The translations under genes were made by a program, and so were the position numbers. From Psychrobacter arcticus 273-4 (GTDB lineage: Bacteria; Pseudomonadota; Gammaproteobacteria; Pseudomonadales; Moraxellaceae): 64,000 nucleotides of DNA. This document shows, one piece after another, positions 18,971 to 29,935 of the stretch. Numbering within the stretch: the stretch's first letter is position 1; each line of letters opens with the position of its first letter. The notes under the pieces are model-generated. The model was not told the origin of the DNA. It saw only the letters and a program-made list of their open reading frames with translations, and did no database searches. The stretch covers positions 1,612,001 to 1,676,000 of the forward strand of contig NC_007204.1 in assembly GCF_000012305.1 (NCBI RefSeq), in the 5' to 3' direction.

Positions 18971-19648
18971 ATGAATATTTTAATGGTACTAACTTCACAC
19001 GATAAATTGGGCGATACTGGTAAGAAGACAGGCTTTTGGCTAGAAGAATTTGCCGCACCTTACTATGCTTTTTTAGATGCTGGTGTCAATATCACGCTTG
19101 CCTCTCCTGCGGGCGGTCAACCACCACTTGACCCAAGTAGTGACACACCAGATGCTCAAACCAAAGATACCAAACGCTTTAAAGAAGACTCTGAAGCACA
19201 AGAACACCTAGCAACGACCAAAAAACTTGCTGATATGAAAGCGGAAGATTTTGATTCAGTATTCTATCCTGGTGGTCATGGTCCAATGTGGGATTTAGCC
19301 GTTGACAAAAACTCGATTGAATTAATTGAGACATTCATCAAACAAGACAAACCAGTAGCTTTTGTCTGCCATTCTCCTGCCGCCCTTAAAAACGTTAAAA
19401 TCGATGGCGAGTATCTGGTCAAAGGAAAAACGGTCACAGGCTTTAGTAATACTGAAGAAGAAGCGGTTCAGCTTACTGATGTCGTGCCTTTCTTATTAGA
19501 GGACGTGCTAAAAGCCAATGGTGGTAACTATGAAAAAGGTACTGATTGGGAGTCGTTTGTGGTCGAAGACGGCTTGTTGATCACTGGTCAAAATCCAGCG
19601 TCATCAGAAGAAGCCGCCAAGCGCTTAATTGCTAAGATACAGGCTTAA
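18971..19648 (+). CDS. DJ-1/PfpI family protein (HchA/Hsp31-type glyoxalase III-like)
   Basis: Class I glutamine amidotransferase-fold protein; relatives act as glutathione-independent glyoxalases or protein deglycases. The 225 residues contain YPGGHGPMWDL and the nucleophile elbow AFVCHSPAAL with Cys near residue 136. AGGGAC precedes the ATG. About 100 bases separate it from yqhD on the same strand, so it is probably co-transcribed and deals with methylglyoxal-type aldehydes. Enzymatic activity is inferred from the family. Confidence 0.88.
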   Translation: MNILMVLTSHDKLGDTGKKTGFWLEEFAAPYYAFLDAGVNITLASPAGGQPPLDPSSDTPDAQTKDTKRFKEDSEAQEHLATTKKLADMKAEDFDSVFYPGGHGPMWDLAVDKNSIELIETFIKQDKPVAFVCHSPAALKNVKIDGEYLVKGKTVTGFSNTEEEAVQLTDVVPFLLEDVLKANGGNYEKGTDWESFVVEDGLLITGQNPASSEEAAKRLIAKIQA

Positions 19649-19650
19649 TA

Positions 19651-19988
19651 GCAACACATTCTCTTGGTAAGTCTCCGGTTATTGAGATGGATGGCGAACT
19701 TTATGCAGAGTCAGGTGCGATTACTGAGCTATTGATTGAGCGGTTTGCACCTGATAATCTGCGCCCTGCTATCTAAATGATGAGGTGGCAGGCAAATCAT
19801 TTATCGTGGGTAATAAGCTAAGCGGTGCAGATTTTATGTTGTCGTTTGATTTAATGATGCTTGTCAAGCGTAAGGCGTTAGAGAATTATCCTCATATCCG
19901 ACAGTATGCGCTACAGCTTGCTAGCCTTGATAGCTATCAGCGCGCCATGCGTTTGGAAGCAAATTATGATAAAACAAGCACTGAGTAA
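19651..19988 (+). pseudogene. Glutathione S-transferase remnant
   Basis: Directly after the DJ-1-type gene, one frame reads HSLGKSPVIEMDGELYAESG and AITELLIERFAP, the thioredoxin-fold end of a GST (SPVIE cis-Pro and ESGAI glutathione contact), to a stop at 19776. A second frame from about 19785 reads FIVGNKLSGADFMLSF and DSYQRAMRLEANYD, the C-terminal GST domain. The N-terminal ~45 residues and the joining segment are missing. It is a broken GST beside other aldehyde-detoxification genes. Confidence 0.82.
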
Positions 19989-20057
19989 TAAATCTATCAT
20001 GTAGTCAGTGTAATCTTGTATCAATTTTAAAGAATAATGACTGTATCAGTGATAACG

Positions 20058-20090
20058 AAAAAGCAGCCTACGTGATAGGCTGCTTTTTTA
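20058..20090. terminator. Terminator after the GST remnant
   Basis: AAAAAGCAGCCTA / TAGGCTGCTTTTTT hairpin with loop CGTGA. Symmetric A/T runs suit both strands. Confidence 0.85.
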
Positions 20091-20149
20091 CGTATAATTT
20101 GATAACTTTAAGAAATGGCAAACTTTTCTTCAAGCCAGCGATATCAAAA

Positions 20150-20401
20150 CTATTTTTTTAGTAAATACACTGATTCATCAGCAGCATAAGACATCAGACC
20201 GATAAAATTTGGCGAGCGCGCTTGAATATAGCGTAGAACATCGATTGAGCGCATAGACTTGGTCGCCAAACGTAGATTGGTTGGCTGGGTTTTTTGATTG
20301 ACCAGCTGAATATTGTGATCAAGTGCATCCATATCGAGCCATGTACTGGGTATTTTTGGCGGCGTATTTTGACCTGAATATAGAGGAGCGACCATTCTCA
20401 T
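20150..20401 (-). pseudogene. Alanine racemase-like PLP-fold protein, N-terminal fragment
   Basis: 83 residues with WLDMDALDHNI and LRLATKSMRSIDVLRYI, matching the start of the fold III PLP barrel (D-threonine aldolase/amino-acid racemase N domain), with Lys in ATKSMRS as the PLP lysine. Complete members are about 400 residues; here the frame stops after GLMSYAADESVYLLKK. The sequence downstream on that strand is a terminator, so the rest has been deleted. Confidence 0.72.
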
Positions 20402-20603
20402 TCTCTACAGTTAATAAAAACAGATATTAAACCCTCAGCAAAAATCATGATAAAATATCTCAAGCAGCTTTTAGGCGGTTCTTTTGGTTATATCACTCTA
20501 TTACATAGCATTGAGCTTAATGGATGCCCCTCCAACTGTCGCAAGTCTTGTTTAGGAGCTGTTCTATGTTAATCAATCCCCCTATACAGATCGACCCTGC
20601 CTT

Positions 20604-22220
20604 ATGAGTACCGACTATCAATTTAAGCCTCATGAACAGCCGTTCATGCTGGGCTCGCCTGCCACACCCGATCATCCTACTTATCGAAAAGTATTTTACT
20701 TACTGATCGGTATTTTTATCGGTATTACTGCCAGTTTTCAAAACGGTCTATTGGTAGCTAACCTCTCTCAAATTCAAGGGCAGATGGGCTTAACCCCTGT
20801 TGAAGGTGGCTGGATATCGGTCGCTTACAATATGACCAATGCCTGTGTCACGGTACTGCTCTATAAAATTCGCCAACAGTTTGGTATGTCGCTATTTAGC
20901 AAAATCACTTTGTTCTTTTTGCTGTCAGCGACCAGTATGCAGTGGTTAGTCAGTAGTCATCTGCTCAGCTCAACCACCGGTATTAGCATTAATCCTTATT
21001 ATTTAGAGTTAATTGCCCGTGGTTTTAGCGGCGTGGTTGCCAGTGCCATGACGGTATTGTCTATCTTTTATTGTTTGCAAGGCATGCCAGCAGCTCGGCG
21101 GATTAGCGGGCTAATCTTGGGCTTTGGATTGGTACAGTTTGGGGTACCTCTATCGCGTATCATCTCGCCTTATCTAGCTGCCGACGGTCAACTTGAAGGC
21201 TTATTTTTGTTCCAAGTAGGCTTAGCATTGATATGCTTTGGGTTGATTAATATTCTTGAGCTGCCACGCGGCAATATGGAAAAAGTCTTTGAAAATCTAG
21301 ATATTATCAGCTTTGCTTTCTTTGCGACTGGTCTCGCAGCATTGGCGGTGTTTTTGGTGCAAGGTCGTATCTTATGGTGGACAACGCCTGGGCTCAGTTA
21401 TCCGCTGATTATTTCCGTCGTCACCATTTCTATTGCGTTGTGGATTGAAACCCACCGTAAAAACCCGATGCTGCAAGTACGCTGGATGCGCAGCCGGACG
21501 ATTATCGCCTTTATGATAACGGGCGCTGTGATGCGTATTTTGCTGTCTGAGCAAAGCGTTGGCGCGGCTGGATTATTGGAAAACCTTGGCTATGGTAACG
21601 ATCAGCTGATTGTCTTTTATGCCATTATTTTAGCAGCCAGTGCACTAGCATTGGTGCTTAGTATTTTTACGACCAATGCGATGGATCTGCGTCGACCAGT
21701 AATTTTTGCCGTGGCACTGATTGCTATTGGTGCTTGGATAGATACGGGTGTGTCACTTAATTCTACACCTGTCATGTTTTATTTTAGCCAGTTTATCATT
21801 GCGTTTGCTGCCGTATACTTTATGGGACCGATGGTATTTGAAGGGATGTTTCGTGCCATTGCCAATGGACCTGCCTATATTATTAGCTTCTCAGTCATTT
21901 TTGGTATTTCACAAACGGTTGGCGGTTTGGCAGGTGCCGCCGGCATTCAAGCCTTTACCACTATTCGCACGCAGATGCACTATGCAAATATGGTCAGCTC
22001 GATGACTGCTGGCAATCCTGCTCAGATGACCCAAATGCTGCAAGGGATTCAGCGCCAAGCGACCGTTGCCGCTTATGACGATTTATTCTTTTTAATGGCA
22101 GTGAGCGCTACGATTACCGCGATCTATTTATTAATGGTTTATTTCTATTATTTGTATCATAAGCGCAACCCACTTGGTAAAGAGCTTGCCGCGTTAGCAA
22201 AAATCATGGGAAAAAAATAG
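20604..22220 (+). CDS. MFS efflux transporter, DHA2/EmrB-type
   Basis: A 538-residue membrane protein with about 14 hydrophobic segments, typical of the proton-driven DHA2 drug exporters. The first helix begins VFYLLIGIFIGITASFQNG, and EGGWISVAYNMTNA corresponds to the conserved E-x-x-W segment after helix 1. The gene is followed 101 bases later by an EmrA-type fusion protein gene, so the pair should form an inner-membrane/periplasmic export complex joined to an outer-membrane channel encoded elsewhere. Ribosome binding site is weak. Substrate unknown. Confidence 0.87.
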   Translation: MSTDYQFKPHEQPFMLGSPATPDHPTYRKVFYLLIGIFIGITASFQNGLLVANLSQIQGQMGLTPVEGGWISVAYNMTNACVTVLLYKIRQQFGMSLFSKITLFFLLSATSMQWLVSSHLLSSTTGISINPYYLELIARGFSGVVASAMTVLSIFYCLQGMPAARRISGLILGFGLVQFGVPLSRIISPYLAADGQLEGLFLFQVGLALICFGLINILELPRGNMEKVFENLDIISFAFFATGLAALAVFLVQGRILWWTTPGLSYPLIISVVTISIALWIETHRKNPMLQVRWMRSRTIIAFMITGAVMRILLSEQSVGAAGLLENLGYGNDQLIVFYAIILAASALALVLSIFTTNAMDLRRPVIFAVALIAIGAWIDTGVSLNSTPVMFYFSQFIIAFAAVYFMGPMVFEGMFRAIANGPAYIISFSVIFGISQTVGGLAGAAGIQAFTTIRTQMHYANMVSSMTAGNPAQMTQMLQGIQRQATVAAYDDLFFLMAVSATITAIYLLMVYFYYLYHKRNPLGKELAALAKIMGKK

Positions 22221-22321
22221 CAGATAGTGCAATTTTTATTGTGTATTCTATACGTATTATTCTCTCTGATTATTATTTTAAAGTTCTCTATTATGTTTAT
22301 AAAACCCTTTAGGAGCGCGTC

Positions 22322-23725
22322 ATGAACGAAGACAAACCGAACCGCTTTGATGACGCAAGTACACCTAACAAAGCGGCTAAACCCGTTGAAAATGCTCAAG
22401 CTAGTGAATCATTATCAAATCAAGCAGTTGTGGATACACCATCACAGTCACAGTCACAAGTGGCTTCCAATAATGACGCAAATACCAATATAGCAGCCAT
22501 TCAACCTGAACCTACTATGCCTGAAACTCGGGTTCAAACTGACCCTTCTGATGACTTACCTACTAATGCCAATGAGCCTATAAATACCCCTGATACTGGC
22601 ACTGATAAAATAGGCAGCACTGAGGCAGGTGATGGCAAAGATGCCACTCCGATGCCACCCACTGAATCTATTCCTGCACCGGCAGGTTGGTCACCTAAAA
22701 AGAAGTCGTTTTTTAATTTAGGTTTACTGATTGCTCTGATTGTTATTGGCGTGGCACTCATTCTCTATGCGTGGAAGCTGCCACCTTTTACACCAACCAT
22801 GCAACAAACCAACAATGCTTTTGTTAAAGGACAAACAACCATTATCAGCCCGCAAGTGTCAGGTTATGTGACAGAAGTGGCGGTAGAAGATTTTGCGAAT
22901 GTTGCAGCGGGTGATTTGTTGGTAAAAATAGATGATCGAATTTTTCAGCAGCAGCTAGAACAAGCACAGGCGAATATCGATATTGCGTTGACCAATCGCT
23001 CTAGTAATGCGCAAGATACGGGCACCAGCCAAGCACAGATTCAGGCGCGCGAGGCAGATGTTTATAGCGCTAAAGTAAGTGTTGACAGTGCCCGCGAGGA
23101 CGTTAACCGTTATCAGGGCTTAGTTGCCATTGGCGCAGTATCGAGAGCAGATGTTGCTCATGCTGAAGCTCAATTAGCAAAAGCACAAGCCGGTGTCCAA
23201 CAAGCGGAAGCCAATTTACAAGTGGCAAAAGAAGGTAGCAAAAAAATGACTGCTAGCCGCTCTTCATTAGATGCCAATATCAAAAATGCTGAAGCTGCCG
23301 CGAAACAAGCACAGATTAACTTAGACAACACCATAATTCGCGCCCCTGAATCAGGACAATTGAGCCAATTAACTGTCCAAACAGGACAATATGTCACTGC
23401 TGGTACGCAGCTTATGTATATTGTGCCAAAAGGCGTATGGATTATTGCCAACTTTAAAGAGACACAAGTGGCCAATATGACGATTGGTGAAGCTGCCACT
23501 ATTCATGTGGATGCCTTGGGTGGCACGCAGTTTAGCGGACGTGTCAGCAATATCTCACCCGCAACAGGCAGTGAATTCAGTGCTGGCGCTGCCAATCCTG
23601 CAACAGGTAACTATATTAAAATCGCTCAGCGTATTCCAGTCCGTATTGACTTAGACCCCAACCAGCCAGAGCTTGCCCGCCTACGTCCTGGTATGTCCGT
23701 GTCGGTAGATGTGGATACTAAATAG
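22322..23725 (+). CDS. EmrA/HlyD-family membrane fusion protein
   Basis: Periplasmic adaptor linking the DHA2 transporter to an outer-membrane channel. The 467 residues comprise a polar N-terminal tail of ~135 residues rich in Asn, Thr and Pro, one membrane anchor (GLLIALIVIGVALILYAW), and a biotinyl-lipoyl half-motif (ISPQVSGYVTEVAVEDFANV). An Ala/Gln-rich coiled-coil hairpin (roughly 210-330), the second lipoyl half (IIRAPESGQLSQLTVQTGQYV) and a beta-barrel follow. AGGAGCG precedes the ATG. The cytosolic tail is unusually long for EmrA. Confidence 0.88.
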   Translation: MNEDKPNRFDDASTPNKAAKPVENAQASESLSNQAVVDTPSQSQSQVASNNDANTNIAAIQPEPTMPETRVQTDPSDDLPTNANEPINTPDTGTDKIGSTEAGDGKDATPMPPTESIPAPAGWSPKKKSFFNLGLLIALIVIGVALILYAWKLPPFTPTMQQTNNAFVKGQTTIISPQVSGYVTEVAVEDFANVAAGDLLVKIDDRIFQQQLEQAQANIDIALTNRSSNAQDTGTSQAQIQAREADVYSAKVSVDSAREDVNRYQGLVAIGAVSRADVAHAEAQLAKAQAGVQQAEANLQVAKEGSKKMTASRSSLDANIKNAEAAAKQAQINLDNTIIRAPESGQLSQLTVQTGQYVTAGTQLMYIVPKGVWIIANFKETQVANMTIGEAATIHVDALGGTQFSGRVSNISPATGSEFSAGAANPATGNYIKIAQRIPVRIDLDPNQPELARLRPGMSVSVDVDTK

Positions 23726-23751
23726 ATAAACGGTAAGAAGATAGTTAATAT

Positions 23752-23801
23752 AAAAAGCCACTTTATTTGCCATATGAATATGACATTTAAAGTGGCTTTT
23801 T
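23752..23801 (+). terminator. Terminator of the efflux operon
   Basis: AAAAAGCCACTTTA / TAAAGTGGCTTTTT hairpin 27 bases after the membrane-fusion gene stop. Confidence 0.85.
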
Positions 23802-23838
23802 GATAGATATAAACTTCTTATAAGTTCATATCATCAGC

Positions 23839-23907
23839 TATAGTCGGTGAAAAGTAATATCGATACAACCCGTACTACTGGTGCGACTTTAAAGTATTTC
23901 AACTATA
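23839..23907 (+). repeat. Short form (69 bp) of the 138-bp dispersed element, copy 3
   Basis: Has both ends of the element (TATAGTCGGTG ... CAACTATA) but the internal hairpin-forming half is cleanly missing: ACTACTGGTG joins straight to CGACTTTAAAG. An internal deletion derivative. Confidence 0.88.
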
Positions 23908-23915
23908 TCATGCGC

Positions 23916-24566
23916 TTAAGGCAATAAGCGTTTGGTGCTAAAGCTACCATCTACCTCTTTATGATAAACAATGCGGTCGTGCATACGATTGGCGCGACCT
24001 TGCCAAAACTCAATCTCACTGACGGTAATTTCGTAACCACCCCAAAACCCTGGCGTCGGTACTGCTGCACCATCTGGATAGTCTGTTTGCAATTGCTCAA
24101 ACGTCTGCTCCATCACGTCGCGACTGGCAACTTCACCGCTTTGCGGTTGACTGACCCACGTGCCCACTTGGCTATCGTGCGGGCGTTTTTGAAAGTAAGC
24201 AGCAGATTTATCAGCATCAATTTTAGCGATACTGCCGCTAATACGGATTTGGCGCTCAAGTTTATGCCAAAAGAATAGCGCTTCTGCATTAGGGTTTTCA
24301 GCAATATCTTGACCCTTGGCACTTTCGTAATTGGTATAAAAAACGATACCTTTATCCGTAATTTCACGCAATAGAACAATACGCACGCTGGGTTTATCGT
24401 CCGCTCCGCAAGTCGCCAGACTCATCGCGTACGGCTCTTGCACTTGCTCTTCTATTGCCTCATGCATCCAAGCCTTTAGCAGCTCAAACGGCGATATTGG
24501 TACTGACTGTTGGTCAAGTTGACCTTTTTCATATGACAAACGCTGATCGGTAAAGTCCATATTCAT
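23916..24566 (-). CDS. pdxH: Pyridoxamine 5'-phosphate oxidase
   Basis: FMN enzyme that makes pyridoxal 5'-phosphate from PNP or PMP. The 216-residue protein opens MNMDFTDQRLSYEKGQLDQ and contains KPSVRIVLLREI, FYTNYESAKGQDIAENP, QIRISGSIAKID and WGGYEITVSEIEFWQGRANRMHDR, matching PdxH over the full length. AAGGGA precedes the ATG. The C-terminal KRLLP is conserved. It lies 38 bases after glmM on the same strand and may share its transcript. Confidence 0.95.
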   Translation of the reverse strand: MNMDFTDQRLSYEKGQLDQQSVPISPFELLKAWMHEAIEEQVQEPYAMSLATCGADDKPSVRIVLLREITDKGIVFYTNYESAKGQDIAENPNAEALFFWHKLERQIRISGSIAKIDADKSAAYFQKRPHDSQVGTWVSQPQSGEVASRDVMEQTFEQLQTDYPDGAAVPTPGFWGGYEITVSEIEFWQGRANRMHDRIVYHKEVDGSFSTKRLLP

Positions 24567-24604
24567 GGTTGTCCCTTATTTTGGTATATTTTTATTAAAG
24601 ACTA

Positions 24605-25972
24605 TTAACCCAGTGTATCTTTGATTTTATCTGCCAAATCATTCGCCATCACATCACACTCTATCTCATCATCTGACTCAACCATGACTCGAATCATCGG
24701 TTCTGTACCCGATTGGCGAATAAGCAAGCGACCGCGACCTTCTAAAGTAGCACGTGCTTTATCAAAAGCGGCAACCAGTTCTTCATGCTCAAATGGATCT
24801 TGCATTTGCGACAAGCGCACATTGACCAGTTTTTGTGGCAATACTTCAAACCCTTCTGTCAAATCACTCAGCGCTTTGCCTCTTGCTTGCATGACTGCAA
24901 GTATCTGCAAACTTGCGATAATGGCATCGCCGGTTCGGCTTTTATCCAAGCATAAAATATGACCTGATGGCTCACCGCCCAATATCCAACCGTTTGCTTC
25001 AAGCTCTTGCATCACATAACGATCGCCTACTTTTGCACGCGTAAACTCAATATCAGCCGCTTTTAACGCCAACTCTAAACCCATATTGCTCATCAGGGTG
25101 CCAACGACACCTGCCACCTTTGTCTGACCTTGGGTGGCAAGCACATACAAGATACCATCACCATCAACCAAATGACCGGCTTCATCAACCATCACGATAC
25201 GGTCGCCATCACCATCTAAAGCAATGCCCACATCGGCTTCATATTTAAGAACGGCTGCTTGTAGACCTTCAGGATGGGTAGAACCGCAATGTGCATTGAT
25301 ATTGATGCCATCAGGCTTATGGTTAATAGCAATGACATTGGCACCCAACTCACGCATCACTCGCGGCGCTACGCTATAACCAGCACCATTTGCACAATCG
25401 ACAACCACGGTCAAATGATCCAGATCATACTGATAAGGAAAGCTGCCCTTACAGAATTCAATATAGCGCCCTTTTGCATCATCGATACGATTGTTTTTAC
25501 CCAATTGCGCAGGGTCAAGAATAGGCATCAGAGCATCATTACTGCCCGTAGCAGCCATGATGGTGTCTAACTTATCATTGATGGCATTTTGCATCTCATC
25601 GGTCAGTTTTTTGCCATCACCTGAAAAGAATTTGATGCCATTATCATAGTATGGATTGTGTGAGGCAGAAATAACCACACCTGCATCGGCATTAAAGCTA
25701 CGCGTTAAATGAGCAATAGCGGGCGTTGGTAATGGTCCAAGCATATGCACGTCCACACCCGCGGCGTTAAAGCCTGCTTGTAGTGCGCCTTCAATCACAT
25801 AGCCTGATAATCGCGTGTCTTTACCAATTACCACACTCGGCTTACGCGCCGAATTTTGACTGTTTTCTATTAGGACGAGTCCTGTGACATAGCCGAGCTT
25901 TAAGATAAAATCTGGCGTAATTGGCAGCTCACCAAATTTACCGCGAATACCATCAGTGCCAAAATAGCTCAT
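24605..25972 (-). CDS. glmM: Phosphoglucosamine mutase
   Basis: Interconverts glucosamine 6- and 1-phosphate for UDP-GlcNAc and hence peptidoglycan and lipid A. The 455 residues include [15 protein letters not shown], the phosphoserine loop [19 protein letters not shown], the metal loop [13 protein letters not shown], sugar-binding GGEPSGHIL and phosphate-binding [20 protein letters not shown] precedes the ATG. Followed closely by pdxH. Confidence 0.97.
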   Translation of the reverse strand: MSYFGTDGIRGKFGELPITPDFILKLGYVTGLVLIENSQNSARKPSVVIGKDTRLSGYVIEGALQAGFNAAGVDVHMLGPLPTPAIAHLTRSFNADAGVVISASHNPYYDNGIKFFSGDGKKLTDEMQNAINDKLDTIMAATGSNDALMPILDPAQLGKNNRIDDAKGRYIEFCKGSFPYQYDLDHLTVVVDCANGAGYSVAPRVMRELGANVIAINHKPDGININAHCGSTHPEGLQAAVLKYEADVGIALDGDGDRIVMVDEAGHLVDGDGILYVLATQGQTKVAGVVGTLMSNMGLELALKAADIEFTRAKVGDRYVMQELEANGWILGGEPSGHILCLDKSRTGDAIIASLQILAVMQARGKALSDLTEGFEVLPQKLVNVRLSQMQDPFEHEELVAAFDKARATLEGRGRLLIRQSGTEPMIRVMVESDDEIECDVMANDLADKIKDTLG

Positions 25973-26111
25973 TCTTATTGTTCCTTAAATCTAAAAGTAA
26001 AAGACCCGACGCGGACGCAGGGTTAAGTAATTTCAATCATTCACTGTTATCAATGGTTTTGATAAGACAAGCAGTTATCACTTATTATTAGAATAATCTA
26101 TTATCGTATTT

Positions 26112-26157
26112 TACAAAAAAAAACAGCCAACAATAACAAGGCATTGTTGGCTGTTTG
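26112..26157 (-). terminator. Terminator of guaB
   Basis: AAACAGCCAACAAT / ATTGTTGGCTGTTT hairpin. Read on the minus strand it is followed by a U tract of nine or more, about 65 bases after the guaB stop. Confidence 0.88.
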
Positions 26158-26222
26158 TATCTTGATGTCACTTGACGCGGTCAGACTGCCAGTTATTGCA
26201 TCCTACAGCGGCAAAAATGTAA

Positions 26223-27695
26223 TTAGTCGACTCGATAGTTAGGCGCTTCTTTAGTAATCTGCACATCGTGGACGTGTGATTCTTTCATACCAGCAGAAGT
26301 AACTTTGATGAACTGCGGCTTACTGCGCATATCTTCAATCGTGGCACAGCCGGTATAACCCATAGATGAACGTAAACCACCAACCAATTGATTGACGATA
26401 CCAGCGACTGGACCTTTATAGGGTACACGACCTTCGATACCTTCTGGCACCAACTTTTCAACACCGTCTTTGGCATCTTGGAAATAGCGATCTGAGGAGC
26501 CGTTTTGACCTGACATCGCGCCCAAACTACCCATACCGCGATAGGCTTTATAGTAGCGACCTTGGAACAGCTCAACTTCACCTGGCGCTTCTTCCGTACC
26601 TGCCATAAGCGAGCCAACCATGATGCATGATGCACCAGCGGCAATGGCTTTTGCCATATCGCCTGAGTAGCGAATACCACCATCAGCAATCAATGGAATA
26701 CTGTCTTGCAAAGCGCTTGCAACACTATCAATCGCAGAGATTTGCGGTACACCAATACCGGCGATGATACGCGTGGTACAGATAGATCCTGGACCAATAC
26801 CGACTTTTACGGCATCAGCACCGGCATCACGTAAGGCTTTAGCAGCGTCGCCTGTCGCGATGTTACCACCAATTACTTGTACGTGCGGGAAGTGCTTTTT
26901 GATCCAAGATACTTTATCAATCACGCCTTTTGAATGGCCATGCGCCGTATCAACAACGATAATATCGACGTCAGCGGCAATTAATGCTTCAACGCGTGCT
27001 TGGGTATCAGCGCCAGTACCAACTGCTGCGCCAACACGTAAACGACCCTGCTCATCTTTACAAGCATTAGGGTTATTTTCTGCTTTGGCAAAGTCATTAA
27101 CCGTAATCAAACCGCGCAAACGGAAATCATCATTGATCACAATGACTTTTTCGATACGGTGCTCATGTAGCAGTCTTTTAATGTTTTCATTGCTCTCACC
27201 TTCTTTAACGGTGACGAGCTGCTCTTTTGGCGTCATGATATGACTGACAGGCAATGATAAATTGGTTTCAAAGCGCCAGTCACGATGAGTAACAATACCA
27301 ACTACTTTATCAGTGCCTTTTTCAACTACTGGTACACCTGAAATATTATTGTCTTGGGTCAGTCTTAGTAACTCACCGATTGTCATCTCTGGATGCACAG
27401 TAATAGGATCTACCACCGTACCCGCTTCGAATTTTTTGACGCGGCGCACTTGCATCGCCTGCTTATCGATATCCATGCTTTTATGCAAGATACCTAAACC
27501 ACCAAGCTGTGCCATGGTAATGGCCATCTCAGACTCAGTGACTGTATCCATAGCAGCAGAAATTAATGGTAAATTTAGCGTGATACTTTTTGTTAGGCGG
27601 GTCGTTAGATTAGCAGCTTTCGGTAAAATCTCAGAATAAGCTGGCAATAATAAAACGTCATCAAAGGTTAAGGCTTCATCGACAATTCGCAACAT
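26223..27695 (-). CDS. guaB: Inosine-5'-monophosphate dehydrogenase
   Basis: Oxidises IMP to XMP, the committed step to GMP. The 490-residue protein opens [21 protein letters not shown], carries two CBS domains (roughly residues 95-205), the catalytic Cys loop [15 protein letters not shown] and the flap around GMGSLGAM, and ends with the usual [17 protein letters not shown] precedes the ATG. The 412-bp gap upstream (27696-28107) holds no gene; its AT-rich sequence should contain the guaB promoter. Confidence 0.97.
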   Translation of the reverse strand: MLRIVDEALTFDDVLLLPAYSEILPKAANLTTRLTKSITLNLPLISAAMDTVTESEMAITMAQLGGLGILHKSMDIDKQAMQVRRVKKFEAGTVVDPITVHPEMTIGELLRLTQDNNISGVPVVEKGTDKVVGIVTHRDWRFETNLSLPVSHIMTPKEQLVTVKEGESNENIKRLLHEHRIEKVIVINDDFRLRGLITVNDFAKAENNPNACKDEQGRLRVGAAVGTGADTQARVEALIAADVDIIVVDTAHGHSKGVIDKVSWIKKHFPHVQVIGGNIATGDAAKALRDAGADAVKVGIGPGSICTTRIIAGIGVPQISAIDSVASALQDSIPLIADGGIRYSGDMAKAIAAGASCIMVGSLMAGTEEAPGEVELFQGRYYKAYRGMGSLGAMSGQNGSSDRYFQDAKDGVEKLVPEGIEGRVPYKGPVAGIVNQLVGGLRSSMGYTGCATIEDMRSKPQFIKVTSAGMKESHVHDVQITKEAPNYRVD

Positions 27696-28107
27696 ACAGA
27701 CCCCTAGTAGTGGTTATTTTGATGGGTGGGCAATGCAGCATCAAGACAATCAACGAACGTTTTATCACAATCATCAGGTTATCAAAACCTAGCAGAAAAT
27801 AATAAAACCGTGGGGAACAAATACTAAATACAAACATTCGCTCGGCACATCATCAATTTATCATTGCTAATTAAATCATTGGTTCAATAGACTCGCTAAT
27901 ACAGCGCCTCTAACTGTCCAAAAATCTGATGACACAATGCTTAATAACTGAATTATCCCTTAAAAATAACGCCATATTATAACAAATAATACGACCATTC
28001 GCATAACATATTTGTCAGCTTATTTTATGCCTTGATACTAACATCGTATCCTAAAAATAAAAGCGTTACTGTTTGTGAATGAGCAAGCGCAAAAATGTAT
28101 GCTCAAA

Positions 28108-29574
28108 TTAAGCACGGCGCCAAGTGGTGCCAGCACGACTGTCTTCAAGCTCAATACCGGCGTCTTTTAACTGTATACGTATCTCATCAGCACGGGCAAA
28201 GTTTTTATTGGTCTTGGCATCAGCGCGCTCAATAATTAAACTATCAATAGCCTCATCTGTTAAACCGTCTTCAGCTGCTTCACCGATGACGGCTTGCAAG
28301 AACTGCTGTACAGGCTGCTGCAAAATATTTAGCGTTTGCGCCAACGCCTTTAATTGTTGCGCCAACTGCCATGCACTCTCTATATCTTCTACTTTGCTGG
28401 CTTTGTTAATATCACGCGCCAATCCAAACAGCACACTAATAGCCGTTGAGCTATTAAAGTCATCATTCATGGCTTTGATAAAGTCTTGTCCAGGCGCACT
28501 TGCATAAGCATTATTAATCAATGCGTCATCGACAATAAGCGTTTGACCTTTTTGCTGTTCAACAACTTTGAGGGCTTGATATAATCTGCTTAGGCTATTA
28601 TGCGCTTCGTCCAATGCACTATCAGAGAAATTCACTTGGCTACGATAGTGACTCGACAATAAGAAAAAACGTACCGTTTCTGGCAGGTATTTTGCCATCA
28701 CATCGCGAATGGTGAAAAAGTTACCCAATGACTTAGACATTTTTTCACCATCGACATTGATGAAGCCAACATGCATCCAGTTGCGCGCGTATTCACAGCC
28801 GGTCGCCGCTTCAGATTGGGCAATCTCGTTTTCATGATGCGGGAACTGCAAATCATGACCACCACCATGGATATCAAAGGTATTACCAAGGCATTTGGTC
28901 GACATCGCCGAGCATTCAATATGCCAACCTGGACGTCCTTGACCCCAAGATGACACCCATTGGGGCTCATCAGGTTTCGCTGCCTTCCATAAGACAAAAT
29001 CAAATGGATTACGCTTGTCGTTTTCGACTTCAACCCGTGAGCCTGCCTGCATATCATCAAGGTTACGCTTAGATAATTTACCATAATCAGCGAAGCTATC
29101 GACTGCATAGTAGACGTCGCCATTGTCGCCTGCGTAGGCATAGTCATTGCTGACCAACGTCTCAATCATCTGCTGCATTTCATCGATATAATCCGTCGCA
29201 CGCGGTTCTGCATTCGGTGATTGGCAGCCAAGTGCTGTCGCATCTTCATGCATAGCAGTAATAAAACGCTGCGTCAATGCACCAATCTCTTCACCATTTT
29301 CGGCAGCACGAGCGATGATTTTGTCATCGATATCCGTGATATTACGTACGTAATTCACATCATAGCCTAGCTGCGCAAGCCAACGTACTGCCATATCAAA
29401 GCCAACCATCACCCGTGCATGACCGATATGACAATAATCATAAACCGTCATCCCGCACACATACATGCCAACTTTGCCCTCAACAAGCGGTTTAAATGAT
29501 TGCTTGCGTCCAGTAAGTGAATCGTAGATGACGAGCTGAGACATCGCGTCTGCAAGAGGTGTGGTCATAATCAT
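28108..29574 (-). CDS. cysS: Cysteinyl-tRNA synthetase
   Basis: Charges tRNA-Cys. The 488 residues include the Zn-site Cys in [10 protein letters not shown], the HIGH motif ([13 protein letters not shown]), further Zn ligands in WHIECSAMS and [15 protein letters not shown], and the KMSKS loop ([11 protein letters not shown]). The start used has only a modest AGGC upstream; internal Met residues at 3 and 11 are possible alternatives since the core homology begins at about residue 13. Confidence 0.97.
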
Positions 29575-29783
29575 AAAGCCTTTAAATTAAAATTATAAGA
29601 GGAAAACAAGTCTAACGATAATGCCCGTTTAGGAAATAAAAACGCGCTTATATAAACAAATAATGCCTAAATGAGAGGTAACAAGAAAACCAATATAAAA
29701 CTTAACCCATTATCTTAGCGAAAATGCTCGTAAAATACTACAATGAGCGCGCAAGTAAGACTCTGTAATGATAAAAACACTGA

Positions 29784-29920
29784 TATAGTTGAAATACTTT
29801 AAAGTCGCTACCGTATTGTGGTGTAAATTTTTTGAAGCCTCTGTCTGCGTAGGCACAGCAAGCAAGAAAAATTTGCACCAGTAGTACGTGTTGTATCGAT
29901 ATTACTTTTTACCGACTATA
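29784..29920 (-). repeat. 138-bp dispersed palindromic element, copy 4
   Basis: Reverse-oriented copy (TATAGTTGAAATAC ... ACCGACTATA), 137 bp. Its right end lies 16 bases before the ATG of the next gene and 2 bases before that gene's AAGGA, so any promoter for the gene must lie within or beyond the element. Confidence 0.9.
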
Positions 29921-29935
29921 GTTAAGGACAAAAAT

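Noticed and set aside
29888-29935. Upstream start for the adenosyltransferase
   Set aside because: The extra 16 residues come from the dispersed element; the ATG at 29936 has AAGGA at the right distance and begins at the family's N-terminus.
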